Shown: in pieces, positions 1-5,411 of the stretch
Layout of the letters: every line of letters begins with the position of its first letter
Numbering within the stretch: the first letter of the stretch is position 1
Made by a program: the position numbers and the translations under genes
Source of the DNA: Gammaproteobacteria bacterium UBA2168
GTDB taxonomy: Bacteria > Pseudomonadota > Gammaproteobacteria > Pseudomonadales > Azotimanducaceae
Assembly (NCBI GenBank): GCA_002327525.1
Contig: DCWG01000047.1
Coordinates: forward strand, 1 to 7,810
Reading direction: 5' to 3'
Length of the DNA stretch: 7,810 nt
The notes under the pieces: model-generated
Seen by the model: only the letters and a program-made list of their open reading frames with translations
Told to the model about the DNA's origin: nothing
Databases searched by the model: none

Positions 1-77
1 TCCTCAGGAAAATATGAGGCTCAAACAACAGGATTCGAGCTGATCCAGTAGCGATGCCGTAACCTTACTGCGCCCCC

Positions 78-722
78 TCAGTTCCGCTTGGCACCGACTA
101 CTGCGCCGGCAACGATAGCAGGTTCTTCGGAGCGGTTGCTCCAGCTATAGTTGACACCGCCCTGGACAACAAAATCCCCGGGCTTGAGCAGGATTTCACC
201 GGTATCCAGCACCAGATGAAGCTCGCCCGACAGCATGACTATATAGTCGACGCTGTCGGTGCTATGCATCATCGGATTGCCGGGTTCCAAGTCGCGGTCC
301 ACGTTCTCCTTCGCGGCGATCATGGCCGCCACCTTTGCCTTGTCGGCCTCGCTTGCCCACGAGTCTGGCGGGATCACGGTCAATCTGAAATACACACCCC
401 CGGGCCCGGGCATTAGATCGGACAAATCGCTGGGGAGGTCCTCAACGACGGGGACCGTGGGTGGCGGCGTGCCGGTTTGCCACAGCGTGTACCTTCGCAT
501 GATGTTGGGGATTTCTTGCGCGATCTCGGGCTCCTCGCTCGTGAGCACGTAGGATTTGCCCTCGGCATTCTCGGCCGTGACGATGCGACGGAACTTCATG
601 CTTCCGACTTTTTGACGATGCGGTTCCCGACCGGTGGCGCTTGCCGCCAGCGCCTTCGCCATGTTAGTGGCGACAACTCCGGCGCCCAGCAATCCGGCAA
701 ACCCACGACGCGTTATACTCAT
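78..722 (-). CDS. Tat-exported single-domain cupin protein
   Basis: A 214-residue protein with an N-terminal twin-arginine signal (TRRGFAG at residues 4-10, then a hydrophobic stretch and an Ala-rich end near residues 24-29), so it should be exported folded to the periplasm. The C-terminal 65 residues form a cupin barrel: first motif HSTDSVDY at 153-160, then a Gly-rich turn (SGE) and KPGDFVVQGGVNYSW at 180-194. The small cupins I recall with this HxTDxxDY pattern normally carry a metal-ligand His in the second motif (NHxW); here that residue is Tyr192, so metal binding may be altered or absent. The middle section (residues 40-140) carries no motif I recognise. ATG at 722 is preferred because GGAGG lies 8 nt upstream; a TTG at 737 would extend the protein by 5 residues but overlaps that ribosome-binding site. 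It is the last gene of the run. Function unknown: either an enzyme or a sugar/small-acid binding protein. Confidence 0.85.
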   Translation of the reverse strand: MSITRRGFAGLLGAGVVATNMAKALAASATGREPHRQKVGSMKFRRIVTAENAEGKSYVLTSEEPEIAQEIPNIMRRYTLWQTGTPPPTVPVVEDLPSDLSDLMPGPGGVYFRLTVIPPDSWASEADKAKVAAMIAAKENVDRDLEPGNPMMHSTDSVDYIVMLSGELHLVLDTGEILLKPGDFVVQGGVNYSWSNRSEEPAIVAGAVVGAKRN

Positions 723-730
723 TGTGCTAA

Positions 731-735
731 CCTCC
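731..735 (-). promoter_or_regulatory. Shine-Dalgarno GGAGG of the cupin gene
   Basis: On the minus strand GGAGG precedes the ATG at 722 by 8 nt. It decides the start: the upstream TTG at 737 overlaps this element and would leave no ribosome-binding site for itself. Confidence 0.75.
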
Positions 736-762
736 AATTGATCTGCGTATATAGTGTTAAGC

Positions 763-963
763 TTAATGCACCGTCTCGCCCTCAGGCGTCTTGGTAGCTA
801 GCTCCTCCACCGCCGTAACGATCTTCTTCCACACCGCGTAGCCCTCCATGTCGCCCTGCTTAAGCATGACGTCGGCCCGCATGGCCGCCTGTACCGGCGC
901 GTCCTCACCGTACTCTTTGAGCATGAAGTTGGCGGTACGGTATATGTCGATGGGGGAGGTCAC
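763..963 (-). CDS. Small helical hypothetical protein (66 aa)
   Basis: A 66-residue soluble protein starting at GTG (963). It is charged and predicted helical, with a central block reading YGEDAPVQAAMRADVMLKQGD followed by a GYAVWKKIVTAVEEL helix. From memory this resembles short uncharacterised proteins of alphaproteobacteria that start DIYRxAN, carry GEDA..AAMRAD and end with VWxxI..AVEEL, so I take it as a genuine gene, but I can assign no function. No cysteines, metal motif or membrane segment is visible. The GTG is the only usable start before the conserved-looking block; its ribosome-binding site is poor (AAGGA lies well upstream, inside the end of the preceding gene), which suggests translation coupled to that gene 12 nt upstream. 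The cupin follows 40 nt downstream. Confidence 0.7.
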   Translation of the reverse strand: MTSPIDIYRTANFMLKEYGEDAPVQAAMRADVMLKQGDMEGYAVWKKIVTAVEELATKTPEGETVH

Positions 964-975
964 AAATGACGTCCG

Positions 976-1194
976 TTATCGTTCCTTACTCATCAAGTGG
1001 CGCAATTTACGAAGCTCACTGGCGATATCCCCCAGATACCAAAATGAAACTGCAAGAAATCCTACGATCATGAATACCGCTAATCCGAACGCGGCTTCCC
1101 CGCCAAAAAGGAGTGGGCCAGCGGCAACCCCGGCAGGAATAAAACCGTACCAAACATTTAACGCCGTTGAGCAATCGCGGGACAGCGCTTTCAG
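976..1194 (-). CDS. Small two-helix membrane protein, probable CTG start
   Basis: About 72 residues with two hydrophobic stretches (one around VWYGFIPAGVAAGPLLFGG, one around AFGLAVFMIVGFLAVSFWYLG) and a basic, charged C-terminal tail ending HLMSKER. I do not recognise the family. The start is unresolved. The frame has no ATG or GTG upstream of the second helix; the only standard start is TTG at 1275, which lies deep inside the transporter gene, lacks a ribosome-binding site and would add a shadow-like Gly/Arg-rich leader. CTG at 1194-1192 forms a 4-nt CTGA overlap with the transporter stop codon, the same geometry as a normal ATGA coupled start, so I place the start there. Close coupling to the nickel/cobalt transporter suggests an accessory subunit or a membrane partner, but this is inference. 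Confidence 0.5.
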   Translation of the reverse strand: MKALSRDCSTALNVWYGFIPAGVAAGPLLFGGEAAFGLAVFMIVGFLAVSFWYLGDIASELRKLRHLMSKER

Positions 1195-1913
1195 ATCATC
1201 GTAAACAAGCCTGCACTGGCACCCGCCTTGACCATGAGGAACAGCCCCACGCTCAGCGTCACCACGGCCGCGCAACTGCGTAGTACCCTGGTCAACTGGG
1301 CTGAACGCAGGTGAGAACGGTGCAATTGGACGGAAATGATCGCCGAGAGTAGTGCCATGCCCAGCGTCGCCCCCACGCCGAACACGATGACATAAACGAT
1401 ACCGAGCACCTTGGAGCTTATCGTCTGCAGGACGAGGAGGATCAACGCGGCGGAGCCGGCGCTACCGTGCATGAACCCCACGAGCAGAGCACGGCCAAGA
1501 TAGCTGTCGTAATGGCGGTGCGCGTGGCGCTCCGGAACGTGGGCGGTGCTTTCCATGTGCACGTGCACATGAGCGTGTAGCGCCGTGGCATCATGTTGAT
1601 GCTCGTGAGTGTGCACCTTGACTTTCGCCAGCCGGCGGAACAGATCCAGCGCCAGAACTACCAGCATGATCGCGACGAGGAACTCCATCAGCCACGCGAA
1701 CTCGTCCCCTATTTGCAGGTCGAGCGTCATCACCATCAGGGCCACTATCATCAGCATCGTGGCGTGCCCGAGCCCCCAGATGATTCCGTAGGTCATCGAG
1801 CGCAGCCGCGAGCTGTTGTCAGCTGCAACGAAAGTAAGAATCGCGGCGATATGGTCGAGGTCCATTGCATGCCAAAGCCCGATCAAGAAACCGAGCAGGA
1901 GCGTCTCAATCAT
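1191..1913 (-). CDS. Nickel/cobalt transporter-like membrane protein (NicO/UreH type)
   Basis: A 240-residue polytopic inner-membrane protein with about six hydrophobic segments. Helix 1 carries the HX4DH signature of nickel/cobalt permeases (HAMDLDH, residues 15-21). GLGHAT (residues 47-52), GFMHGSAGSAAL (146-157) and the Gly-rich FGVGATLGM (178-186) match the repeated histidine/glycine helices of the NicO/UreH/RcnA group. Between the two halves lies a loop with 12 histidines in residues 101-134, mostly in HxH steps, a probable Ni, Co or Zn binding sensor or store. Family knowledge allows either uptake (NiCoT, UreH) or export (RcnA); the sequence does not settle the direction. The ATG has AGGAAA 5 nt upstream. 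It sits 40 nt after the VWA gene and overlaps the next gene by 4 nt, consistent with one operon supplying or controlling a transition metal. Confidence 0.85.
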   Translation of the reverse strand: MIETLLLGFLIGLWHAMDLDHIAAILTFVAADNSSRLRSMTYGIIWGLGHATMLMIVALMVMTLDLQIGDEFAWLMEFLVAIMLVVLALDLFRRLAKVKVHTHEHQHDATALHAHVHVHMESTAHVPERHAHRHYDSYLGRALLVGFMHGSAGSAALILLVLQTISSKVLGIVYVIVFGVGATLGMALLSAIISVQLHRSHLRSAQLTRVLRSCAAVVTLSVGLFLMVKAGASAGLFTMI

Positions 1914-1953
1914 GACGCTTTCCTGTGTCTACGTGCTTTGCGGTCTCGTTGCG

Positions 1954-3030
1954 TCACGCGCTCAAACACCGTTTAACGGCCGAGGGGATCTCGGGCAGAT
2001 CGCGTACCGACGCGACGATGCCGTTACCCGCGGCTGCCATTCTTACACAGAGATCGTGATCGCCACCCGGCAGCTCAATGACATGCAGTTGCCGGAATTC
2101 CCGCACGAGCGGCAGCGGATCGTGCCCCGTATTCAACCAGCCGTCGGAGACCAGGATCCCGATGCGGTGACATGCACCGCCTTTCTTGATTTCGGTAATT
2201 CCAGCCTTCAGCCCCTTGGCAACATCCGTGCAACCGCCGGGCCTCGTGTCTAGTATGTCCTGCAGTATCCGTTCGTGGACCTTGCGCTGCCCGAGAGGGC
2301 GTATCACCCGGGCGTGATCCGAGAAGCCGGTGACCGCGAATTGATCCTCGGTGCGCAGGTTCAACAGCAGGACGGCCGCTACCAACGCTGCTGCGGCCGA
2401 TTTAGACCCGCGCATCGATCGACTCTCATCGAGCATGACTGAGTAAGCGTAGGGACGGCGCGTCCGCTCAATCACGCTGAAATCCGAGTAATTGCTGAAG
2501 GTGAGTCTACCGTTGATGGGCTGGGCTTCGGTGATCAGCCTCTCAATGGAGGCGTCGATTTCCAGCTCATCGGCATGAAACCGGAACGGCATCGTCCGGA
2601 CGGCCCCATCCCGCAGCGCGGCACCAGTCGCGACCCGACGGGCCATCTTCAGGATCATCCGCAGCATGCGTTTGAAATTCCGGCGCCGGATCTCCGGATC
2701 CAGGGCGTCCCAGGTCATGGTGAGCAGCTTGTCATGGGCGGCATGGTGGTGAAGCTGCTCCAGTACCAGCCGGTTGCGTACCATGGACTCGGCCACCCGC
2801 GTCGGGGCGATTTCCGCGAGTGAGATAACCTCGTCCAGAGCTCCCTCGCGCAGCAGTCTGTCGGATTTGCGATCCAGAGGCGCATTGAGATTGTGCTTGT
2901 GATCTCCCGGCGTACCGGGATGATGGGATAGGAGACGCTGTTCCGCGGCGCTCAGTATGCGCTTGGGTGTGTGGTGCGACCTGGTCGGCAGATCTGAGTC
3001 CTCTGCCAGATGGAGGTGATGGCCGGTCAG
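1954..3030 (-). CDS. VWA (MIDAS) domain protein paired with the MoxR ATPase
   Basis: The C-terminal half is a von Willebrand factor A domain with a complete metal-ion-dependent adhesion site: DESRS (the DxSxS motif), a later Thr in GGCTD and Asp in LVSDGW. Upstream is a helical region (ALDPEIRRRNFKRML and around) typical of VWA partners of MoxR ATPases. Together such pairs act as metal chelatases or activators of metalloenzymes (families known: BchI/BchD, CobS/CobT, CbbQ/CbbO, NorQ/NorD). The first canonical start is GTG at 2796 (280 aa), but the same frame continues open to 3063 and reads as convincing protein (for example LLREGALDEVISLAEIAP), so the GTG start would cut into the domain. No ATG, GTG or TTG exists in that extra stretch. 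I set the start at CTG 3030-3028, which forms a CTGA overlap with the ATPase stop (358 aa); the alternative is a -1 frameshift from the ATPase gene that makes a fusion. Confidence 0.75.
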   Translation of the reverse strand: MTGHHLHLAEDSDLPTRSHHTPKRILSAAEQRLLSHHPGTPGDHKHNLNAPLDRKSDRLLREGALDEVISLAEIAPTRVAESMVRNRLVLEQLHHHAAHDKLLTMTWDALDPEIRRRNFKRMLRMILKMARRVATGAALRDGAVRTMPFRFHADELEIDASIERLITEAQPINGRLTFSNYSDFSVIERTRRPYAYSVMLDESRSMRGSKSAAAALVAAVLLLNLRTEDQFAVTGFSDHARVIRPLGQRKVHERILQDILDTRPGGCTDVAKGLKAGITEIKKGGACHRIGILVSDGWLNTGHDPLPLVREFRQLHVIELPGGDHDLCVRMAAAGNGIVASVRDLPEIPSAVKRCLSA

Positions 3031-3051
3031 GACGTCAGTCCCGCCCCGCGC
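2797..3051 (-). other. Open coding extension of the VWA frame without a canonical start
   Basis: These 85 codons continue the VWA frame upstream of its first GTG without a stop. They contain no ATG, GTG or TTG, but several CTG codons (3030, 3009, 2991). The first part is His-rich (TGHHLHLAEDSD and SHHTPKR) and looks like a linker; the second part reads as amphipathic helix and runs on smoothly past the GTG. This region would be the linker between ATPase and VWA domains in a frameshift fusion, or the N-terminus of a CTG-started VWA protein. Confidence 0.6.
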
Positions 3052-3989
3052 TTTTTTTTTACGTCATCCTGCAGGCTGAGCTGCCAGGACTCGCTGTCGT
3101 CGATCGCGGATTCGTCGGCAAGCTCGCTCCAGATTTCATCAATGACATCATCCAATCTGCGGTCGCTCACTTCGTTCAGCCACATCTTGTCCCGCAAGGC
3201 GGCATGGGCAGCCATGCGAATCAGTTCGGAGCGGCCCTGCGTGTCAGAATCTGCTTCGCTGTCCGCCAGCAACTGCACCCCGAGCAACGCCATGTCTATA
3301 GCCCCGCGGACAGAAGCACCCAGGCGTATATCTTCATGGCTACGGGTTCGGCGACAGATTTCGACGGCGGTCTCGACCAGGAGCGGAACATTGATCCACG
3401 CGTGAGCGTCACCCTCGGCGAGCTGCTGCAACACGATGTCCTTTTCCTCGTCTTTGCTCTGGTAATCCATCCACACAGAGCAGAACCTGTCACGCAGGGC
3501 GCGGCTGATACGAAGGGTGCCGGCATCGTCGTAGGGGTTGAGGGACGCGACTACCCGGAAATCGGGTTGTGCCTCCACCGTACCCAAACGCGGCACGGGT
3601 ACCGCGCGTTCGGACATGGCTGTGATGAAGGCGTTGCCGGTATCGTCCGGCAACCGGTTGAATTCCTCGACGTAGAGCAGACCGCCTTCACGCATGGCAC
3701 GGGTGAGCGCGCCATACTCGAAGTGCTCGGCGCGGTACCCTTCGGACAAAACCAGCGCGGGATCGAAATTACCCAGTAGCTTGGTGGCGGTTAGATCGGT
3801 GTTCCCCGTCACCCAATAAAACGGCAACCCGGCTTCGTCGACCACCGCTTTGAGCAACGTCGATTTCGACGTGCCCGGGGGTCCCTCGAGAAACACGTTG
3901 CGGCCGCTTTGCAGCGCGGCCAGGACTACCTTCGTCTCCTTGTGACGCCCGACCAGTCGGCTGACGACGCGTTCGTATAGATCCTGCAT
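3027..3989 (-). CDS. MoxR-family AAA+ ATPase
   Basis: A 320-residue AAA+ ATPase. Walker A is GPPGTSKST (residues 36-44). Walker B is LLYVEEF (104-110), where the first acidic residue is Glu instead of the usual Asp. Sensor 1 is the Asn of SLNP (about 151), an arginine-finger candidate lies in SRALRDRF (162-169), and a sensor-2 Arg in GASVRG (about 228). A helical lid domain and an acidic tail follow. MoxR ATPases work with a VWA protein to remodel or load metal centres; the VWA gene follows directly. ATG at 3989 is the natural start because the fold begins within about 15 residues, although no clear Shine-Dalgarno is visible, 67 nt after the BKACE gene. The last codons, after Lys-Lys-Lys at 311-313, run through a nine-A slippery tract and reach TGA 7 codons later, so the tail may be a frameshift product boundary. 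Confidence 0.9.
   Translation of the reverse strand: MQDLYERVVSRLVGRHKETKVVLAALQSGRNVFLEGPPGTSKSTLLKAVVDEAGLPFYWVTGNTDLTATKLLGNFDPALVLSEGYRAEHFEYGALTRAMREGGLLYVEEFNRLPDDTGNAFITAMSERAVPVPRLGTVEAQPDFRVVASLNPYDDAGTLRISRALRDRFCSVWMDYQSKDEEKDIVLQQLAEGDAHAWINVPLLVETAVEICRRTRSHEDIRLGASVRGAIDMALLGVQLLADSEADSDTQGRSELIRMAAHAALRDKMWLNEVSDRRLDDVIDEIWSELADESAIDDSESWQLSLQDDVKKKRGAGLTS
3028..3070 (-). promoter_or_regulatory. Candidate programmed -1 frameshift signal
   Basis: Reading the minus strand: an SD-like AGGA (3070-3067), 9 nt spacer, then the heptamer A-AAA-AAG in the ATPase frame (3057-3051) within a nine-A run, 7 nt spacer, then a hairpin CGGGAC-TGAC-GTCCTG (3043-3028; six pairs, one G-U). The ATPase TGA overlaps the hairpin base. 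A tandem slip of -1 at AAA-AAG enters exactly the VWA frame and gives about 313 + 365 residues. The order and spacing match the E. coli dnaX frameshift site (known). From memory, frameshifting has also been reported in chlD-type cobalt chelatase genes, where it yields ATPase and ATPase-VWA products. Whether it works here is inference; transcriptional slippage on the A tract would have a similar effect. Confidence 0.5.
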
Positions 3990-4056
3990 CGCAGTCAGTG
4001 ACGAGGGTAATGTGAAAACGAATGTTTGCGCGCGGCGCTCGTGCTACGCCCCGACA

Positions 4057-5100
4057 TCACGCGTGTGCCGGCGCACCGGCTGTGACATCTTGTTTGGGCA
4101 ACCCGATGAGTTCGCGGTATTCATTACCGTCCGCGACTTCCCGGCCCAACAGCTCGGCTATCGCCTTAAAACGCGCGAAATTCGCGGCGTTGGAGGAGAT
4201 CAATTCGTCTTTATGAGGATATTCCCAGATCGTGTCCTCCATGCCAACTCGCACATGCAGGCCGAGTAGCATTGCCATTACCGCCAGGTAACTCGATGCA
4301 CGACCGGCGGCGCACACGACGATGATCGAATCCTGATCAATGTCGTAGATCAATTCGCAGATGTGCATCAGCGTGTGCACCATCTGCCGCGGATTGTGCA
4401 TCGGGCTGCCGCCCGGCAAGGCCGCGAGTATGATCCAGAAGTACGGCTTCTCGAGCAGGCCGGTCTTGATCAGGTACCGGTGCGCGTTGTCCACATCGCC
4501 GTCCGAATAGACCGCCACCTGTGGCTTGACGCCCAATTCCTGGCATAGTCGCGTCTTTTCGATCAACACATGCGGCGGCTTGGCGAACAGGGTGTCGCCA
4601 CAATAGCAGGCCGTCGAATTGACCGGTGTTACCTCGAGCAGACGATCGCTGAGCACCGACACCATATTGTCCCATTCACCGTCGAGGAACGGAACCATAC
4701 ACCCGTCAAATACCGGTAACGGGAATTCTTCGCGGACCGGATCGATACATTGGTGAAACAGTTCCGGGTCGAGTACGTTGTAACCGTCCTCGTTCCGAAC
4801 ATGGACGTGAACCGTGCTGGGACCCAGTTCCGCGCACTCGCGGGCCGAGGCGATGATCTCTTCTGGTGCAATAGGTATATTCGGATTGGACTTCTTGCTC
4901 CAAAACGCGCCATTGATGGTCTGAGAGATAACGACCTTTTCCGGAACGTCCCACTTCGGATAGACCTCGATATCGCCGTACTTGGAGGTAAACGGATCCA
5001 CGATCTCTGGCAAGCCGTAAGGGATCCAGTGGGTCTTGAAATCCTCTTTCTTCTTCAGTTCTTCGATATATTTCCAGTTAACTGTGTCGCGCTTTGCCAT
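4057..5100 (-). CDS. BKACE (DUF849) beta-keto acid cleavage enzyme
   Basis: A 347-residue TIM-barrel enzyme of the family that includes 3-keto-5-aminohexanoate cleavage enzyme (Kce), which splits beta-keto acids with acetyl-CoA into acetoacetate and an acyl-CoA using a divalent metal, usually Zn. Family landmarks: INGAFWSKKSNPNIPIAPEE (residues 62-81), the metal ligands HVHVR (His98, His100), PGG at 229-231, and RVGMED (284-289), where Arg284, Glu288 (metal) and Asp289 match the catalytic R..ED of Kce. It has about 50 residues more at the N-terminus than Kce as I recall it (about 275 aa). The STGG block that follows the HxH strand in Kce is replaced by FDGCMV (131-136), and the Glu of GAETT is Phe-Trp here, so the substrate is probably not 3-keto-5-aminohexanoate. 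ATG at 5100 has GAGGA 8 nt upstream. It precedes the ATPase gene, suggesting a shared operon. Confidence 0.9.
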   Translation of the reverse strand: MAKRDTVNWKYIEELKKKEDFKTHWIPYGLPEIVDPFTSKYGDIEVYPKWDVPEKVVISQTINGAFWSKKSNPNIPIAPEEIIASARECAELGPSTVHVHVRNEDGYNVLDPELFHQCIDPVREEFPLPVFDGCMVPFLDGEWDNMVSVLSDRLLEVTPVNSTACYCGDTLFAKPPHVLIEKTRLCQELGVKPQVAVYSDGDVDNAHRYLIKTGLLEKPYFWIILAALPGGSPMHNPRQMVHTLMHICELIYDIDQDSIIVVCAAGRASSYLAVMAMLLGLHVRVGMEDTIWEYPHKDELISSNAANFARFKAIAELLGREVADGNEYRELIGLPKQDVTAGAPAHA

Positions 5101-5192
5101 GTTTACTGTCCTCGGAATTTGTTGACCCTGTTCGGTACCATATTGTTCCTGAAAAATCTATACGCTGTATACTGCAAAAAACGTTCTATCCG
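5101..5192 (-). promoter_or_regulatory. Intergenic leader with TATAC-GCT-GTATA palindrome
   Basis: A 92-nt AT-richer gap between the small ORF and the BKACE gene, the largest gap inside the run. It holds a perfect 5-bp inverted repeat TATAC/GTATA around GCT (5159-5171) and a weak -10-like TATAGA on the minus strand, without a good -35. The T-N11-A symmetry would fit a LysR-type operator, but no regulator gene is in the window. It could be a second promoter; this is inference. Confidence 0.25.
5109..5113 (-). promoter_or_regulatory. Shine-Dalgarno GAGGA of the BKACE gene
   Basis: GAGGA on the minus strand lies 8 nt before the ATG at 5100 and supports the long N-terminus of the BKACE protein. 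Confidence 0.65.
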
Positions 5193-5357
5193 TCACGCTG
5201 CCGTTTTCTTGACCGCGGCATGCTCTTCCTGGATGCGGCGGAATTCTTCCCAGCCCAGATAGCTGGTAAAGCTGTCGTCGTCGAAGAACAGCACCGGCCC
5301 ATCACAGATGAACAGATAGTCGGTGTCCTCCAAGGCGGTTGCGGCGAGCGAATCCAT
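5193..5357 (-). CDS. Small acidic hypothetical protein (54 aa or longer, start unclear)
   Basis: The frame from ATG 5357 to TGA 5193 encodes 54 residues, acidic and well composed: MDSLAATALEDTDYLFICDG, then a PVLFFDDD patch, SYLGWEEFRRIQEEHAA and a KKTAA tail. The alternative frame over the same bases is Ser/Arg-rich and looks like a shadow. No Shine-Dalgarno precedes ATG 5357, and the frame is open for eight further codons (ITPVNSEI) up to a TAA. A strong start (GGAGG, 5 nt, ATG at 5401) right after the receptor stop codon opens MPLLQDK in the +1-related frame; one extra A in the AAA at 5381-5383 would join the two into a smooth 69-residue protein. I do not recognise the family. It lies between the receptor and the BKACE enzyme. 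Confidence 0.5.
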   Translation of the reverse strand: MDSLAATALEDTDYLFICDGPVLFFDDDSFTSYLGWEEFRRIQEEHAAVKKTAA

Positions 5358-5398
5358 GATTTCGCTGTTGACGGGCGTAATTTATCCTGCAGGAGTGG

Positions 5399-5411
5399 CA
5401 TAGAAACCTCC
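5399..5411 (-). promoter_or_regulatory. Strong ribosome-binding site and ATG opening MPLLQDK
   Basis: GGAGG (5411-5407) begins immediately after the receptor TGA and is followed at 5 nt by ATG (5401-5399). It is the best translation start between receptor and BKACE, yet its frame degenerates into Ser/Arg-rich, shadow-like protein after MPLLQDK. It marks the likely original start of the small acidic protein. Confidence 0.55.

Noticed and set aside
2..19. CCTCA...TGAGG hairpin after the cupin gene as a terminator
   Set aside because: The stem is only 5 bp with an 8-nt loop, and there is too little sequence beyond it to see a U tract.
723..737. TTG start at 737 for the cupin gene (5 extra residues)
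   Set aside because: It overlaps the GGAGG that serves ATG 722, and the Tat signal begins properly at ATG 722.
1195..1275. TTG start at 1275 for the small membrane protein
   Set aside because: It has no ribosome-binding site and the added residues are a Gly/Arg-rich shadow of the transporter gene.
3028..3060. Hairpin followed by T9 on the plus strand as a Rho-independent terminator
   Set aside because: The T run is 8 nt away from the hairpin and no plus-strand gene precedes it; on the transcribed strand it is an A run inside coding sequence.
2967..3779. Long plus-strand open frame opposite the ATPase gene
   Set aside because: It is an antisense shadow of a gene with complete AAA+ motifs and has no recognisable domain or ribosome-binding site.
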